Origin: an uncultured Lachnospiraceae bacterium | Lineage (GTDB): Bacteria > Bacillota > Clostridia > Lachnospirales > Lachnospiraceae | DNA length: 64,000 nt | Direction of reading: 5' to 3' | Assembly (NCBI GenBank): GCA_902781455.1 | Contig: CACZJF010000005.1 | Location: 33,735 to 97,734 of the forward strand | In this document: in pieces, positions 42,353 through 51,199 of the stretch | Position numbering within the stretch: position 1 is the first letter of the stretch | Layout: the number at the start of each line of letters is the position of its first letter | Program-made: the position numbers and the translations under genes | Notes under the pieces: generated by a model | Told to the model about the DNA's origin: nothing | Database searches by the model: none | Seen by the model: the letters and a program-made list of their open reading frames with translations, nothing else

Positions 42353-42398
42353 CGCCGTGGATCGGAACATAGCAGGGCAGACGCGCGAAGGAGGGGTT

Positions 42399-43751
42399 AT
42401 GCAAATCCTTATCAGGAACGGACGGGTGCTGGATCCTGAATCCGGAACAGACAGGGTAACGGATCTTCTGATCGAGGAAGGAAAGGTCACGCAGATCGCT
42501 GATGACCTGAAGTTTCCCGCGCCAAGGAGACGGGAAGTATCCATGACTGTCGGTGACAGCGGAGATATCTCTTCTGACGATTCGATGCAGATTGATGCTT
42601 CCGGCTGCTGGGTAATGCCCGGACTGGTTGATCTGCATGTCCACCTGCGGGATCCGGGATTTACCTACAAAGAGGATATCGGGACCGGTGCGGAGGCCGG
42701 CGCGCGGGGCGGATATACCACGATCTGTGCCATGCCGAATACGAGGCCTGTGATCGACCTTCCGGATAAGGTCAACTATGTGAGATTCAAGGCGGCTGCT
42801 CTTTCCCCGATTCATGTGATGCAGATCGGCGCTGTCACGAAGGGACAGAAGGGCGAGGAGCTGGCGGACATCCGCGGGTTGGTGGATGCCGGATCGCCTG
42901 CCATTTCGGAGGACGGAAAGAGTGTCATGAACGCGAAACTCGCGCTGGACGCGTTCCGCGTGGCGGCTGAGCTTGGCATTCCTGTCTGCGCGCACTGTGA
43001 GGACAAAAACCTGGTGAACGGCGGCGTGGTCAATGATGATGCGAATGCAGTCCGCCTGAAGCTGCCGGGTATCACGAATTCGACGGAGGACGTGATCACA
43101 GCGCGTGATCTGGTTCTTGCGGCTGAGACCGGAGCGCACCTTCATCTGTGCCATGTATCGACGAAGAGCGCGGTGGAGATGATCCGTGTTGCCAAGTCCA
43201 TGGGCGTCCGCGTGACTGCAGAGGTCTGCCCGCATCATTTTTCCCTGACAAGTGACGATATTCCGAGGGACAATCCTCAGTATAAAATGAACCCGCCTCT
43301 GCGTACGCCGAAGGATCGGGACGCGCTGATCGCGGGACTGAAGGACGGAACCATTGACTGCATCGCGACGGATCATGCACCGCATGCGGCGAATGAGAAG
43401 TTTGGTTCCATGAAGACCTGTGCCTTTGGCATCGTGGGACTGGAAACGGCAGTCGCGCTGACCGTGACGAAGCTGGTGGAACCCGGCATCCTGACGCCGC
43501 TGGAGATGGCGCGCGCCATGAGTACGGCGCCAGCGAAAGCATTTGACCTGATGAACCAGTACGGGGACGGCCGGATCGCCGTGGGCAATCCGGCAGATAT
43601 CGTGATCATCGATCCTTCGCAGGAATGGATCATCGACAAGAGAAAGTTTGCTTCAAAGGGCAGGAACACCCCGTTTGACGGCTGGAAGGTGAGAGGCCGT
43701 GTGAAGTGGACGATCTGCGAGGGCGAGATCGTATACCGGGACGAAGCGTAA
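42399..43751 (+). CDS. pyrC: Dihydroorotase
   Basis: 450 residues; the ATG at 42399 has a GAAGGAGGGG site. It is a class I type amidohydrolase: DLHVHLRDPGFTYKEDI (metal-binding HxH near residue 80), AMPNTRPVID, ICAHCEDKNL, HLHLCHVSTKSA and CIATDHAPHAANEK (metal-binding Asp). It cyclises carbamoyl aspartate to dihydroorotate in pyrimidine synthesis. An insertion around residues 40-60 (RRREVSMTVGDSGDISSDDS) lengthens the small beta domain. First gene of pyrC-F-K-D-E; pyrB is not in the window. Confidence 0.93.
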   Translation: MQILIRNGRVLDPESGTDRVTDLLIEEGKVTQIADDLKFPAPRRREVSMTVGDSGDISSDDSMQIDASGCWVMPGLVDLHVHLRDPGFTYKEDIGTGAEAGARGGYTTICAMPNTRPVIDLPDKVNYVRFKAAALSPIHVMQIGAVTKGQKGEELADIRGLVDAGSPAISEDGKSVMNAKLALDAFRVAAELGIPVCAHCEDKNLVNGGVVNDDANAVRLKLPGITNSTEDVITARDLVLAAETGAHLHLCHVSTKSAVEMIRVAKSMGVRVTAEVCPHHFSLTSDDIPRDNPQYKMNPPLRTPKDRDALIAGLKDGTIDCIATDHAPHAANEKFGSMKTCAFGIVGLETAVALTVTKLVEPGILTPLEMARAMSTAPAKAFDLMNQYGDGRIAVGNPADIVIIDPSQEWIIDKRKFASKGRNTPFDGWKVRGRVKWTICEGEIVYRDEA

Positions 43752-43762
43752 CCGGTTGGAAG

Positions 43763-43780
43763 CGTTCTTCCGGAAGAACG
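43763..43780. other. Perfect 18-bp palindrome in the pyrC-pyrF spacer
   Basis: CGTTCTTCC joined to GGAAGAACG, 12 bases after the pyrC stop. It may act as an RNA hairpin that modulates expression within the operon; no T-run follows. Confidence 0.6.
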
Positions 43781-43853
43781 ACGCGGACCAAACGATTGAA
43801 ACGAATATTCCGATTACACGTTGACGCAGAAGAAGAAAAACGGAGGAAAACAT

Positions 43854-44801
43854 ATGATTGACCGGCTGGTAGAAGCAATCCGCTCGACAGAAGCACCGAT
43901 CTGCGTTGGACTTGATCCGCAGATGGGTTTTCTCCCGGAGGAGCTGAAGGAGAATGCGTTCCGGGAGTACGGAGAGACGCTGGAAGGCGCCGCGGAGGCG
44001 ATCTGGCAGTTCAACAAAGCGATCATCGACGCGACATACGATCTGATTCCTGCCGTGAAGCCGCAGATCGCGATGTATGAAATGTACGGAATCGAGGGGC
44101 TGAAAGCATTTGCAAAAACCGTTGCGTACTGCCAGGAGATGGGCCTGATCGTAATCGGCGATGTGAAGCGCGGCGACATCGGGTCGACTTCCGCCGCATA
44201 TGCCGCGGCGCACCTTGGTGAAGTGACAGTCGGCAGCCAGACGGTGGCTCCGTTCGGTGAGGACATCTGCACGGTGAATCCGTATCTCGGAAGCGACGGC
44301 GTTCAGCCGTTTATCAAGGAATGCGCGGCGCACAGCAAGGGAATCTTTGTACTGGTGAAGACATCGAATCCTTCCAGCGGAGAGTTCCAGGACCGGCTGG
44401 CTGCCGATGACGACGGGCAGACACGCCCGCTCTATGAGCTGGTGGGAAAGAAGGTTGATGAATGGGCCTCCGATCCGGCGCTGATCGGCAAGAGCGGTTA
44501 CAGTGAAGTCGGTGCCGTGGTCGGCGCGACCTATCCGCAGATGGGTGAGACGCTGCGCAGGATCATGCCGAAGAGCTATATCCTGGTGCCCGGTTACGGC
44601 GCGCAGGGCGGTACCGGCAAGGATCTGGTTCCGTTTTTCGACAAGGACGGGCTCGGCGCGATCGTGAATTCCTCGCGTGGCATCATCGCAGCCTACAAGA
44701 AAGAACCCTACGCGGAACGCTTCGGCAGTGCGTACGCAGACGCAGCACGCGAGGCGGTGCTTGATATGAAGAAGGATATCGCGCAGGCGATCGGCCTGTA
44801 A
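43854..44801 (+). CDS. pyrF: Orotidine 5'-phosphate decarboxylase
   Basis: 315 residues from the ATG at 43854 with ACGGAGGAAAA. The chain is of the longer PyrF subfamily. ICVGLDPQMG opens the barrel, and VIGDVKRGDIGSTSAAYA contains the catalytic Lys and Asp residues. NSSRGIIAAYKKEP is the phosphate-binding end. It makes UMP from OMP. Ten bases separate it from pyrK. Confidence 0.93.
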   Translation: MIDRLVEAIRSTEAPICVGLDPQMGFLPEELKENAFREYGETLEGAAEAIWQFNKAIIDATYDLIPAVKPQIAMYEMYGIEGLKAFAKTVAYCQEMGLIVIGDVKRGDIGSTSAAYAAAHLGEVTVGSQTVAPFGEDICTVNPYLGSDGVQPFIKECAAHSKGIFVLVKTSNPSSGEFQDRLAADDDGQTRPLYELVGKKVDEWASDPALIGKSGYSEVGAVVGATYPQMGETLRRIMPKSYILVPGYGAQGGTGKDLVPFFDKDGLGAIVNSSRGIIAAYKKEPYAERFGSAYADAAREAVLDMKKDIAQAIGL

Positions 44802-44810
44802 GGACAGGAT

Positions 44811-45680
44811 ATGAAGTACAGAGAATTTGCGAAAGTGCTTGAATGCGTCAGGATCGGGAATGATATTTTCAGCCTGAAGCTTGCGGCAGAGCAGATCGCT
44901 TCTGCAGCGAAACCGGGGCAGTTTGTGTCGGTGTATGCCAATGACAGTGCCCGCCTCCTGCCGCGTCCCATCTCCGTCTGTGAAGCAGACGTGCGCAGCG
45001 GCATTCTGAGGCTGGTCTTCCGGATTGCGGGAGCAGGGACGAGGGAATTCTCCAGGCTGGAAGAGGGGGAGCGTGTGATGCTGGTCGGACCGCTCGGCAA
45101 CGGGTTCCCGCTGGAACGGGCAGAAGCAAAGCGTGTGTTCCTGATCGGCGGCGGAATCGGCATCCCTCCGATGCTGGAGCTGGCGAAGCGGCTGACGTCT
45201 GCTGACGGTGAAGGAACCGGCAGCTTTTCGATGCTGGAATTGGCGAAGCGGCTGAGAGTCTGTGACGGCGAAGGTGATGCGGAAGATCAGGCTGAGCGTG
45301 CCGTTGATGTGAAAGCGGTTCTGGGATACCGCGACGAGCGGTTCCTGCTGGAAGACTTCCCATGTGAAACGGTTGTGGCGACGGAGGATGGCAGCTTCGG
45401 GACCAGGGGAACGGTTCTCGACGCAATCCGCGCACATGGTCTGACGGCGGACGTGATCTATGCCTGCGGACCGATCCCGATGCTACGGGCGCTGAAGCAG
45501 TACGCGCTGGAGAGCGGGACAGAATGCTGGCTTTCGATGGAAGAGAAGATGGCCTGCGGAATCGGTGCCTGTCTGAGCTGTGTATGCAGATCGGCGGAGA
45601 TTGACGAGCATTCTCAGGTCAAGAACAAGAGAGTCTGCACGGAAGGTCCGGTGTTCTTATCGACGGAGATCGAACTGTAA
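44811..45680 (+). CDS. pyrK: Dihydroorotate dehydrogenase electron transfer subunit
   Basis: 289 residues. RLLPRPISVCEAD is the FAD-binding motif, LVGPLGNGFPL and VFLIGGGIGIPPMLELAKRL are the nucleotide-binding turns, and the C terminus carries the 2Fe-2S cysteines (MACGIGACLSCVCRS and a later KRVCTEGPVF). It passes electrons from PyrD to NAD+. A 60-bp tandem duplication just after the GGGIGIPPMLELAKRL helix inserts about 20 extra residues, so the protein is longer than the usual 250-260. The frame is intact. Confidence 0.92.
   Translation: MKYREFAKVLECVRIGNDIFSLKLAAEQIASAAKPGQFVSVYANDSARLLPRPISVCEADVRSGILRLVFRIAGAGTREFSRLEEGERVMLVGPLGNGFPLERAEAKRVFLIGGGIGIPPMLELAKRLTSADGEGTGSFSMLELAKRLRVCDGEGDAEDQAERAVDVKAVLGYRDERFLLEDFPCETVVATEDGSFGTRGTVLDAIRAHGLTADVIYACGPIPMLRALKQYALESGTECWLSMEEKMACGIGACLSCVCRSAEIDEHSQVKNKRVCTEGPVFLSTEIEL
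45171..45290 (+). repeat. 60-bp in-frame tandem duplication inside pyrK
   Basis: Two units with a 60-base period begin atgctggagctggcgaagcg (45171) and atgctggaattggcgaagcg (45231). Each encodes MLELAKRL followed by a 12-residue variable part containing DGEG. The two copies have diverged, so the duplication is not very recent. Confidence 0.85.
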
Positions 45681-45769
45681 GAAGCAGAACGGATTGCTGC
45701 CGGCAGTCCGGAAGCGGCTGCAGGAATCCGTCGGATCTGATGATAACTCATGCGGAAGGAAGCGTAGAT

Positions 45770-46714
45770 ATGACAACACACAATATGAGCGTAGATCTGT
45801 GCGGGGTCAGGCTGAAAAACCCTGTCATGACCGCCTCGGGGACATTTGGATCGGGAATCGAATTCTCTTCGTTCTTCGATCTGAACCGGCTTGGCGCCGT
45901 GGTGACCAAGGGCGTTTCCTCTGTTCCATGGGAAGGCAACCCGACGCCGAGAATCTGTGAGACACCGTCCGGCATGCTGAATGCCATCGGTCTGCAGAAT
46001 CCGGGATTCGATGTTTTCGCGAAGCGGGACCTCGGTTTTCTGGAAGAGACACTTCGTCCGGACGAAGGCAGCTCCGGGATTGGGACGAAGGTGATCGTTA
46101 ATGTCTGCGGCCACTCGGAAGAGGAATATGTGGACTGCGTGACGAAACTCGCGGCAGAGAAAAGGGCGGATCTTCTGGAGATCAATATTTCCTGCCCGAA
46201 TGTAAAGGAGGGCGGAATCGCCTTCGGCACAGATCCGAAAGGTGTGGAGCGGATCACCTCCGTGATCAGGAAGATCGCGCGCCAGCCGGTGATTATGAAG
46301 CTCAGCCCGAATGTCACCGACATAACGGAAATCGCGAAAGCGGCGCAGGCCGGCGGAGCGGATGCCCTGTCCATGATCAACACCCTCACAGGGATGAAGA
46401 TCGACGTCGAGCGGAGAGCATTTGCCCTGGCAAACAAGACAGGCGGTCTCAGTGGTCCGGCGATTCACCCGGTAGCTGTCCGCATGGTGTACCAGTGCGC
46501 GAAGGCCGTGCAGATTCCGATCATCGGAATGGGCGGGATCCGGACTGCCGCGGATGCGCTGGAGATGCTGATGGCAGGTGCCACGGCGGTTTCGGTCGGG
46601 ACGGCTTCTTTCCACGACCAGACGACAGCACTCTCCGTGATCGATGGAATCCGGGAGTATCTGGAGCGCCATCAGATTGCGGATGTCAGGGAGCTGATCG
46701 GGTGCGTGGAGTAA
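45770..46714 (+). CDS. pyrD: Dihydroorotate dehydrogenase B, catalytic subunit
   Basis: 314 residues from the ATG at 45770 (AAGGAA upstream); the ATG at 45740 lacks a ribosome site. Class 1B signatures are VMTASGTFGSGIEFSSFFDL, KGVSSVPWEGNPTPRICETP, INISCPNVKEGG with the catalytic cysteine, IMKLSPNVTDI and IGMGGIRTAADALEMLMAGA for FMN phosphate binding. It oxidises dihydroorotate to orotate together with PyrK, which directly precedes it. Confidence 0.94.
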   Translation: MTTHNMSVDLCGVRLKNPVMTASGTFGSGIEFSSFFDLNRLGAVVTKGVSSVPWEGNPTPRICETPSGMLNAIGLQNPGFDVFAKRDLGFLEETLRPDEGSSGIGTKVIVNVCGHSEEEYVDCVTKLAAEKRADLLEINISCPNVKEGGIAFGTDPKGVERITSVIRKIARQPVIMKLSPNVTDITEIAKAAQAGGADALSMINTLTGMKIDVERRAFALANKTGGLSGPAIHPVAVRMVYQCAKAVQIPIIGMGGIRTAADALEMLMAGATAVSVGTASFHDQTTALSVIDGIREYLERHQIADVRELIGCVE

Positions 46715-46820
46715 GCGTGTGATAGATCCCCGTAAGTGTCGGCCACTTGGAAGGGACTGATGCGGGGAGATGGAAAGCAAGTCGGGAAAGACCCCGTAGA
46801 ATTGAAGCAGGGAGGTACAG

Positions 46821-47477
46821 ATGGAACAGTACAAGAAAGACTTTATCGACTTCATGGTAGAATGCCAGGTCCTCAGATTCGGAGACTTTGTCACGAAGAG
46901 CGGCCGTCAGACGCCATTCTTTGTCAACACCGGTTATTACCGTACGGGAGAGCAGCTGAAGAAGCTTGGCGAATATTATGCTCATGCGATCCAGGCTTCC
47001 TTCGGGACGGAGTTTGATATTCTCTTCGGGCCGGCATACAAAGGAATTCCACTCAGCGTTACAGCATCGATCGCGATGTCTTCGCTGTATGGGGCGGATA
47101 TCCGTTATTGTTCAAACCGCAAGGAGATCAAGGATCACGGCGACAAGGGAATCCTGCTCGGAAGCCCGCTTCAGGATGGCGACAGGGTTGTGATCATTGA
47201 AGACGTGACCACGGCGGGGACTTCGATCCGTGAGACGCTCCCGATTCTGAAGGCCAACGCAGATGTGAAGGTGCTCGGCCTTGTGGTTTCCGTGGACCGC
47301 TGCGAGCGAGGTACCGGTGAGAAGAGTGCGCTGGAAGAGATCCATGAGAATTTTGGCATCGAGACCACTTCGATTGTTACCATGAAGGAAGTGACAGAGC
47401 ATCTTATGGGAACCGTGATCGATGATGCCATGAAGAAAAGAATCGATGCATACTATGAACAGTATGGGTGCAGATAA
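46821..47477 (+). CDS. pyrE: Orotate phosphoribosyltransferase
   Basis: 218 residues. The PRPP-binding motif is VVIIEDVTTAGTSIRETLPI near residue 121. The N terminus FGDFVTKSGRQTPFFVNTG and the flexible-loop KEIKDHGDKGI are characteristic. It transfers the phosphoribosyl group to orotate. CAGGGAGG precedes the ATG, 106 bases after pyrD. Last gene of the pyr operon. Confidence 0.94.
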   Translation: MEQYKKDFIDFMVECQVLRFGDFVTKSGRQTPFFVNTGYYRTGEQLKKLGEYYAHAIQASFGTEFDILFGPAYKGIPLSVTASIAMSSLYGADIRYCSNRKEIKDHGDKGILLGSPLQDGDRVVIIEDVTTAGTSIRETLPILKANADVKVLGLVVSVDRCERGTGEKSALEEIHENFGIETTSIVTMKEVTEHLMGTVIDDAMKKRIDAYYEQYGCR

Positions 47478-47543
47478 AACAGGCAGGAGATATATGATTG
47501 TTGAAAGCGTCTTGTTTTGAGATGGAAGAAGGAGAACAAGGAT

Positions 47544-48254
47544 ATGAAACATAGCATAAAGCGTTTTTACATGCTTCTGACAGTCGTGTCGATGATGTCA
47601 TTCATCTGTTTTTGCTATACTGTAGCGGCAACAGGAGCGACCGTAAAATCAACGGTATATACGCAGGTAATAAAATCCGGCAATAATGCTTATTGTAATT
47701 GCGATAAAGGCATCTGCAAAGTAAACCTGAAGACTGGGAAAGTGACCTGGCTGCTGAAGGTACCGAAATCGTGGATTACATATGCTGGATATAATTACAT
47801 GCAAAAAAAGGGGAATTATCTCTACTATGAGAGACTCAGTTCATCTGCATTTACTACAACCGTCAATCGAATCAATCTTAAAACGAAGAAGATACAGGTT
47901 GTTGCTAAAGTATCAAATGATATGATTATCAATGCCTATGCGATCAAAGGCAGTAAACTATATGTCAGCGGCACTAAGTATGTTTATGATGAGGATGATG
48001 ACGATGATGACGATGATGACGATGATGACGAGGAATATGAGATACCTTTTAATCTGGTCATGAATCTGGACGGAAAATCGAAGAAAAATACGTCCATAGA
48101 GGCACGCTTCATGGAAAAGAAGTCCAATAAAAAAGGGTACAGTGTCGTACAGAAGGGTAACTTGGATAAAGTAGGTGATACTGCAAAGTGGTATCTGAAG
48201 AAGCCAAACGGAAAAAGAGTTTATCTTGGTAAGGCTAAATACATAGGTTTATGA
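47544..48254 (+). CDS. Secreted protein with polyaspartate run, unknown function
   Basis: 236 residues from the ATG at 47544 (GAAGGAG upstream). The signal peptide is MKHSIKRFYMLLTVVSMMSF and the following hydrophobic stretch, with cleavage probably near residue 31-33. The mature part reads like a beta-propeller fragment (TKIQVVAKVSNDMIINAYAIKGSKLYVSG), of the DUF5050 or WG-like style, but is short. At about residues 149-167 there is a run of 13 Asp within a 16-residue acidic stretch, encoded by alternating GAT and GAC. A second acidic-to-basic switch follows. The gene is AT-richer than the pyr operon before it. Confidence 0.7.
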   Translation: MKHSIKRFYMLLTVVSMMSFICFCYTVAATGATVKSTVYTQVIKSGNNAYCNCDKGICKVNLKTGKVTWLLKVPKSWITYAGYNYMQKKGNYLYYERLSSSAFTTTVNRINLKTKKIQVVAKVSNDMIINAYAIKGSKLYVSGTKYVYDEDDDDDDDDDDDDEEYEIPFNLVMNLDGKSKKNTSIEARFMEKKSNKKGYSVVQKGNLDKVGDTAKWYLKKPNGKRVYLGKAKYIGL

Positions 48255-48265
48255 GGAGGCGTATC

Positions 48266-48424
48266 ATGAAATCAGGCGAAAAGATCTACAAGACCATGAA
48301 TCTGACGGGAGCGATCACCCTGACAGCAGGCATCGTTATTACCGTGATCGGTGTTGTAACCGGCGTGATGACGATTGTGAGCGGCGCGATGCTGCTCTCC
48401 CGCAAGAAGGATATTCTTTTCTGA
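48266..48424 (+). CDS. Small membrane protein, 52 residues
   Basis: A short gene with a good GAGGAGGC ribosome site, 11 bases after the previous stop. The product starts MKSGEKIYKTMNLTGAITLT, has one or two hydrophobic helices (about residues 14-44, with GIVITVIGVVTGVMTIVSGA) and ends in RKKDILF. No family recognised. The site and hydrophobic pattern support a real gene. It lies in a run with two other small secreted or membrane genes. Confidence 0.65.
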   Translation: MKSGEKIYKTMNLTGAITLTAGIVITVIGVVTGVMTIVSGAMLLSRKKDILF

Positions 48425-48504
48425 GAAGCCTGAGAGCCGGGTTAAGGTTTTCGATGATTAGTTCCGCGAACAGCATGATAAGTCTGAGAGTCTGAGGAGA
48501 ACAC

Positions 48505-48819
48505 ATGGCTAGAAAGACATACCGGTTCGAGGACCGCAGCCGGTACGGACGGGGAATCATATCTACGGTGGCAAGCGCTGTGTCGATTGTCATCTTCCTG
48601 TCCACGGCATTTATCTGTATGGTGATGGCGGGAAATGCGCCGCAATGGATTGGTGCGCTGGGCTTTTCCGGTTTTGTGATGGGCTTCTATGGCATGATCG
48701 TAGGCCTGGAGAGCTTCCGTGAGCGCAACCTGTCCTACACGCTGAGCAAGGTCGGGACGTTGATGGGCGGCGCTATGGTCGCTGTCTGGTTCATTGTTTT
48801 CTGCGTCGGCCTGGCGTAA
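48505..48819 (+). CDS. Small membrane protein, about three TM segments
   Basis: 104 residues, ATG with GAGGAGA upstream. A charged N terminus (MARKTYRFEDRSRYGRG) precedes hydrophobic segments near 17-43, 48-68 and 86-104. It resembles short clostridial membrane proteins of the DUF6142 type, at low certainty. It follows the 52-residue protein by 80 bases and is probably co-transcribed. Confidence 0.65.
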   Translation: MARKTYRFEDRSRYGRGIISTVASAVSIVIFLSTAFICMVMAGNAPQWIGALGFSGFVMGFYGMIVGLESFRERNLSYTLSKVGTLMGGAMVAVWFIVFCVGLA

Positions 48820-48823
48820 GATC

Positions 48824-48928
48824 ATCAGGCGGCAGCGGTGCGGTGAAACCAGGAAGTGATCAGGCGGTGATGGCACGGTGAAACCGGAAAGCGGCCAGGC
48901 GGCAGCGGCGCGGTGAAACCAGACGTTG
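48824..48928 (+). repeat. Three tandem copies of a 35-bp unit
   Basis: Diverged units starting atcaggcggcagcggtgcgg at 48824, 48859 and 48894, each ending with a variant of gtgaaaccaggaagtg. It begins four bases after the stop codon of the small membrane protein and fills most of the spacer before the aminopeptidase. It shares AAACCAGGAA with the 36-bp repeat at 36073. Confidence 0.85.
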
Positions 48929-48986
48929 GGCAGACTTGGATGAGAAACAGCCTTCAGAGAGCAGGGAAGGAGAACTTAGGAAAGCA

Positions 48987-51077
48987 ATGGGAAGCATTTG
49001 GTTTGATGAAACAGAAGGCAGACTGCTGGAAGAAAGATATGACCTGGCAATCGGCCGGATACGGGAGATTCTGCAGGAACAGGCGGTTCCTGCTGATTTT
49101 ATTTCTTACTTCCATGACACCGCACGGTTCATCCTTCTGTGTGACGAGGTGAAACAGCGTCTGGAAACAGGCGCCTATGATGCGGATCCGGAGCAGATGA
49201 AGGCAGACAATCGCGCGATGTATCTGGACATTCTGCCGGAGCATTACAGCGAGAGTTTTGCCAATCCTGCATATGCCTGCCAGGTACTCGGGGATGAGAT
49301 GGGGAAGCTGCTGTGCTTTCTGTACGCGCAGCTGAGAGGGCTGATTGCCTATATCTTTGAGGGGAAACTTGAAGAAGCTACGGCGCATGTGGAGCTGTTT
49401 GTCCAGGTCTACGGGATTCTCGCATCAGGCGGCAGGGCCGGTTCTGTCCGTGACGCGCTCTACTGGTTTGAGAGTGATTATGCGGATGTGATTGTGGCAC
49501 ACCGGATCCGGGAAGGAATTGATCCGGACTGCAGTTTCTTCACAGACATATTGATGAATGCCGATCTGTCGAATCCGGACTACCTCTACCGGTATGGTGA
49601 ATATATCACTGACAATGAGATCCGTATGGCTCAGTTCCTGCAGTCGCTGCCGTCAGAAGAGATTGACCGTATGGCGGATACCTGGTCAGAGGGGTACCGT
49701 ATGGGATTCGTCCTGGCGTCCAAACCGCTGGAGAAGAAGCGTACGGTGAATCTGCATTACATGGCCGGCTTCGAAAGAGTGGCCAGAAAGACGGTTGAGA
49801 ACTTTGAGAAAATGGGCCTGCGGGCGACGATCGTGCGCAGCAGTGTGAGTGCGCTTACGACTTCGGGCGCTTCCCGCTCAGGATTCTACGGGGCAATCCC
49901 GAATCCTCAGTTTGATTATGATCACAAGGAAGATGACGCGCTGATGCTGGATAAGCGGTACGCAGAGCGCAGGACTGAGGTCACAAAGACGACCTATGAG
50001 CAGTATAAAGATCTGGCAAATGCGCATGGCGGTCCTGCTGTTCTGGAGTTGTTTGGACAGAAGCCTTTTGAGCCGAAGAGTACTCCTCAGGCCTGGTCCT
50101 ATGAGGAAGACCAGCGTGCGCTTCGTGTAAAGCTGAGAAACCGGCTGACACAGATTACGCAGGAATACATCATAGGGAAGGAGAGAAGCTTCACGATCAT
50201 TTCCTTCCCCACACCAGAGATCGACAAAGATCGATTTGAAGAAATCTTCCGGGAGACGATCCGGGTGAACACGCTGGATCCTGCCCTGTATACCAGGATT
50301 CAGGCTGCGATCATTGACGCCCTGGATAAAGGCGAAAGAGCACATATTGTGGGGATGCGCGGGAACCGTACCGATCTCACGGTGCAGTTCCACTCGCTGA
50401 AGAACCCGGACAGGGAGACGAATTTTGAAAACTGTGTCGCGGACGTCAACATTCCTGTCGGAGAGGTCTTCACCTCTCCCGTGCTGAAGGGAACGAACGG
50501 GACGCTTCACGTATCACAGGTTTACCTGGAAGGACTGAACTTCCGGGATCTGGAGATTCATTTCAAAGACGGTATGATCGAACGCGCCTCGTGCGGGAAC
50601 TTTGAGACGAAGGAAGAGAACGAAGCCTACATCAGGGAGAACATCCTGTTCCATCATGATACGCTTCCAATGGGAGAATTCGCGATCGGAACCAATACGA
50701 CGGCGTATACGATGGCACGGAAGTACAAGATCGCGCAGAAACTGCCGATCCTGATCGCGGAGAAGACAGGACCGCACTTTGCGGTTGGTGACACCTGCTA
50801 TTCCTGGGAAGAGGACAATCATACCTATAACCTGGACGGCAAGGAGATCATTGCGAAGGAGAACGAGGTTTCGGCCCTGCGCAGGGAAGACTTGTCGAAG
50901 GCGTACTTCGAATGCCATACCGACATCACGATTCCATATGAGGAGCTGGGACTGATCGAAGTACTCGGGGATGATGGATACCGTGCGGAGATCATCAGAG
51001 ACGGGCGTTTCGTGCTGCCGGGCACGGAGGAACTGAACTGTCCGCTCGATGAGGAAGCTGTAGAGCTGTCCGATTGA
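48987..51077 (+). CDS. M29-family aminopeptidase
   Basis: 696 residues from the ATG at 48987 (TTAGGAAAG); a TTG at 48936 would add 17 residues without a good ribosome site. The C-terminal half carries M29 signatures: IVGMRGNRTDLTVQFH, ENCVADVNIPVGEVFTSPV with the metal-binding glutamate, EFAIGTNTTAYTMAR and EKTGPHFAVGDTCYSWEEDN with the histidine and aspartate ligands. The N-terminal half, about 300 residues, is helical and not part of the usual M29 core (which is about 370-420 residues), so this is an extended form. It should remove N-terminal residues from peptides in the cytoplasm. Confidence 0.82.
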   Translation: MGSIWFDETEGRLLEERYDLAIGRIREILQEQAVPADFISYFHDTARFILLCDEVKQRLETGAYDADPEQMKADNRAMYLDILPEHYSESFANPAYACQVLGDEMGKLLCFLYAQLRGLIAYIFEGKLEEATAHVELFVQVYGILASGGRAGSVRDALYWFESDYADVIVAHRIREGIDPDCSFFTDILMNADLSNPDYLYRYGEYITDNEIRMAQFLQSLPSEEIDRMADTWSEGYRMGFVLASKPLEKKRTVNLHYMAGFERVARKTVENFEKMGLRATIVRSSVSALTTSGASRSGFYGAIPNPQFDYDHKEDDALMLDKRYAERRTEVTKTTYEQYKDLANAHGGPAVLELFGQKPFEPKSTPQAWSYEEDQRALRVKLRNRLTQITQEYIIGKERSFTIISFPTPEIDKDRFEEIFRETIRVNTLDPALYTRIQAAIIDALDKGERAHIVGMRGNRTDLTVQFHSLKNPDRETNFENCVADVNIPVGEVFTSPVLKGTNGTLHVSQVYLEGLNFRDLEIHFKDGMIERASCGNFETKEENEAYIRENILFHHDTLPMGEFAIGTNTTAYTMARKYKIAQKLPILIAEKTGPHFAVGDTCYSWEEDNHTYNLDGKEIIAKENEVSALRREDLSKAYFECHTDITIPYEELGLIEVLGDDGYRAEIIRDGRFVLPGTEELNCPLDEEAVELSD

Positions 51078-51114
51078 GGGAGCTGCGGAACCGCCCGCTC
51101 GATGAGGAGGTCAG

Positions 51115-51143
51115 TTGACACTGTCCGTTCCGACAGGTAGAAT
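51115..51143 (+). promoter_or_regulatory. Promoter of purE-M-N-D with a dyad in the spacer
   Basis: TTGACA (51115-51120), 17-base spacer, TAGAAT (51138-51143). The spacer contains CTGTC, six bases, GACAG (51121-51136), an inverted repeat located where a repressor would block polymerase. The -10 lies 57 bases before purE. Confidence 0.75.
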
Positions 51144-51199
51144 CATGCTCGAAAAAAGTCAGGAAACACAGGCTTGCAGACAGGAGAAGGGAGCGAAAC

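Noticed and set aside
43653-45437. Long minus-strand open frame opposite pyrF and pyrK
   Set aside because: Shadow of the pyr genes with arginine- and histidine-rich unlikely sequence and no start signal.
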